DNA of 20,128 nucleotides from Podaxis mareebaensis (lineage: Eukaryota; Basidiomycota; Agaricomycetes; Agaricales; Agaricaceae), in contig JAEUWP010000361.1 of the NCBI GenBank assembly GCA_018524725.1, forward strand, positions 1 to 20,128, given 5' to 3'. The notes beneath the pieces were generated by a model. That model was not told where the DNA came from. It saw only the letters and a program-made list of their open reading frames with translations, and made no database searches. The position numbers and the translations under genes are program-made. Below, piece by piece: positions 18,774 to 20,128 of the stretch (position 1 is its first letter; every line of letters starts with the position of its first letter).

Positions 18774-20128
18774 ATGGCAGACTCCAAAGGTCCTTCGGGT
18801 ACTTCTGGTGTTCTGCAGAAAGCCACCTCAAAGCTCTTCCACTGCCATCGCTCAAGCACTAGTTTAGTGCCTTCCACTACCCAACCTCGGGCTGCCTCTT
18901 GCACCCCTTTCAATGACATCCAAGACAACGATAACTTTATTCATCGTCCACCATCTCCTACTCCCTCTCTCGGCAAACGATCCATCTCAACAGATCGTAT
19001 GCTATCTGAACAAGCTCACAAGAGCTTCAAACTCAATGATGACGATGACGCTGCCACTATTGCCCACGCTAATGAAGAGGAGTATGAATCTCAGTCTGAT
19101 GAGGACACTTCCACTCCTAAATCTATTGCTCAATCCCTCGTGCCAGTCCACAAAGAATTGGATCTCTCTCCAGAAATCGCCCCTTCCTCCCATTGCATGA
19201 TGACTCCTTCCCAAGCCATCGCGTCCTCTTATGGCTTCATCCCTCCTACTCCTGGAGCTGCATGGGACGAATCCCAACCCTCAGACCCCCTCCCATCTCT
19301 CCCGACCTTCACTCCAATCTCCCCTCCACCCATTTCTCAGCCTCAAGGCGAGAACCCTACGTCCACGGAATGGATTGGTCAGCAATCCGATCTACTCTTT
19401 GTGACATTTTCAGTGACATTGACATCACAACCACATCCGATCCCAAAGTGCTAAGTCTCATGACAGCACTTCTCTCCTACTCCTCTAGTTGGCTATCCTC
19501 GTGGGCTAACAATGGAGGAGATTTCTCCACTTTTGAGGGAACTTCATCCCTCATTCATCTCATGCAAACTATTGCTCATTCTGAGCAACTCAGAAACAAA
19601 TCTGTTCTGTTTAACGGACACAATGTGCGTCTATTCGACGCAATACCCATGCAATTCCCCCCCTCCCATACATTATCTCCTACTCCCATGCCCATGTCAT
19701 CTGGGCATCATCAACAATGTCAGGCTGAAAAGGCACCGGCAGTATCCTCCCCTTCCCACCAAGACGCCACTGGGATACTCCAGGGCTCTTTCCCATCTTC
19801 CCCCCCTGATGTCTCTGGGATACTCCAGGACTCAGATTCGCAACTCGCTAAGGATACTGCTCGTGCAATTGCCCTTTCGCGTCTCCCACCCGCCGACCCC
19901 ACTAAGCAAGGTGAGTCGTCAAATTCAAATTTAGATGCTGATATGTCCCCTCCCTCCCCTGTCCAACCCACTGCCCTTGCCGCTCCTGGTCCATCCAGCC
20001 AGGAAAAGGCTAACCCTAACCTCAGTGTGTGGTCCACAGTCAATCGTCGTCAGGCACCTCGCAAAACGGTAGCAGCCTCTAATCAGCATAAGCCTATCGT
20101 GGCCCCCGCTTTTCCTCCCAAAGAACCC
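18774..20128 (+). CDS. Pro/Ser-rich protein, possibly ORF1 of a non-LTR retrotransposon; one frameshift; continues past the window
   Basis: The frame opens at ATG 18774 and runs to a TGA at 19452-19454. From about 19,360 a second frame (offset by two) is open and protein-like to the end of the window, so a single frameshift near 19,360-19,385 joins them. The N-terminal part is Ser/Pro/Thr-rich with an acidic patch (LNDDDDAAT). The second part has DWSAIRSTLCDIFSDIDI, a leucine/serine stretch, a duplicated GILQ motif and, near the end, a basic WSTVNRRQAPRKT segment with FPPKEP. That basic end resembles the region before the nucleic-acid-binding part of ORF1 proteins of basidiomycete LINE elements, but the match is from memory and weak; a host gene is possible. 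No RT is in the window. CpG is abundant here, unlike the rest. The frameshift could be real or a sequencing error. Confidence 0.4.

Noticed and set aside
19720..20043. 107-residue minus-strand ORF at the end of the window.
   Set aside because: Antisense to the plus-strand Pro/Ser-rich frame that stays open to the window edge; no recognisable content.
1..20128. tRNA or rRNA genes, and genes for a DNA methyltransferase or deaminase that could drive the mutation pattern.
   Set aside because: None was seen on either strand. The only tRNA-like match is the 18-base primer site in the copia element.

Overview
The window looks like a repeat-rich piece of a basidiomycete (probably Agaricomycetes) nuclear genome. 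The evidence is a FunK1-type fungal kinase relic, fungal Ty3/gypsy and Ty1/copia elements, very short GT-AG introns (47-80 bp) and a degenerate copy of the proteasome ATPase gene RPT6. Almost everything recognisable lies on the minus strand; only the last 1.35 kb is plus-strand.

Layout: 1-4309, 5' part of a Ty3/gypsy element (LTR, Gag, zinc knuckle, protease, first residues of the RT region). About 4440-6907, a second, different gypsy element (LTR candidate, primer site, Gag, zinc knuckle, DUF4100-like region), frameshifted and truncated. 7408-9682, a FunK1 kinase pseudogene. 10548-11363, an intact unknown 271-codon ORF with a TATA box. 11726-12465, the C-terminal half of RPT6 with four introns, dead. 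12470-12941, AT-rich DNA with a foldback repeat. 12942-18285, a complete Ty1/copia element with two LTRs, TATAT target-site duplication, copia-type half-tRNA primer site and polypurine tract. 18774 to the end, a plus-strand ORF with one frameshift, possibly ORF1 of a non-LTR retrotransposon.

The main signal is mutational. Each of the five broken genes keeps its reading over long distances but is punctured by premature stops. By my reading these are about 46 TGA, 5 TAG and 1 TAA. In RPT6, where the ancestral residues are known, the TGA codons sit at conserved arginines (CGA to TGA). The two copia LTRs differ at 17 dinucleotides; every one is a TG/CA/CG alternative, and no other substitution is visible. 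From 4314 to 8266 there is not a single CpG. This points to intense CpG-directed C-to-T mutation (RIP-like, or extreme 5-methylcytosine deamination) acting on transposons and on duplicated host genes, while the plus-strand ORF at 18774-20128 keeps abundant CpG. No gene for the mutating machinery is in the window.
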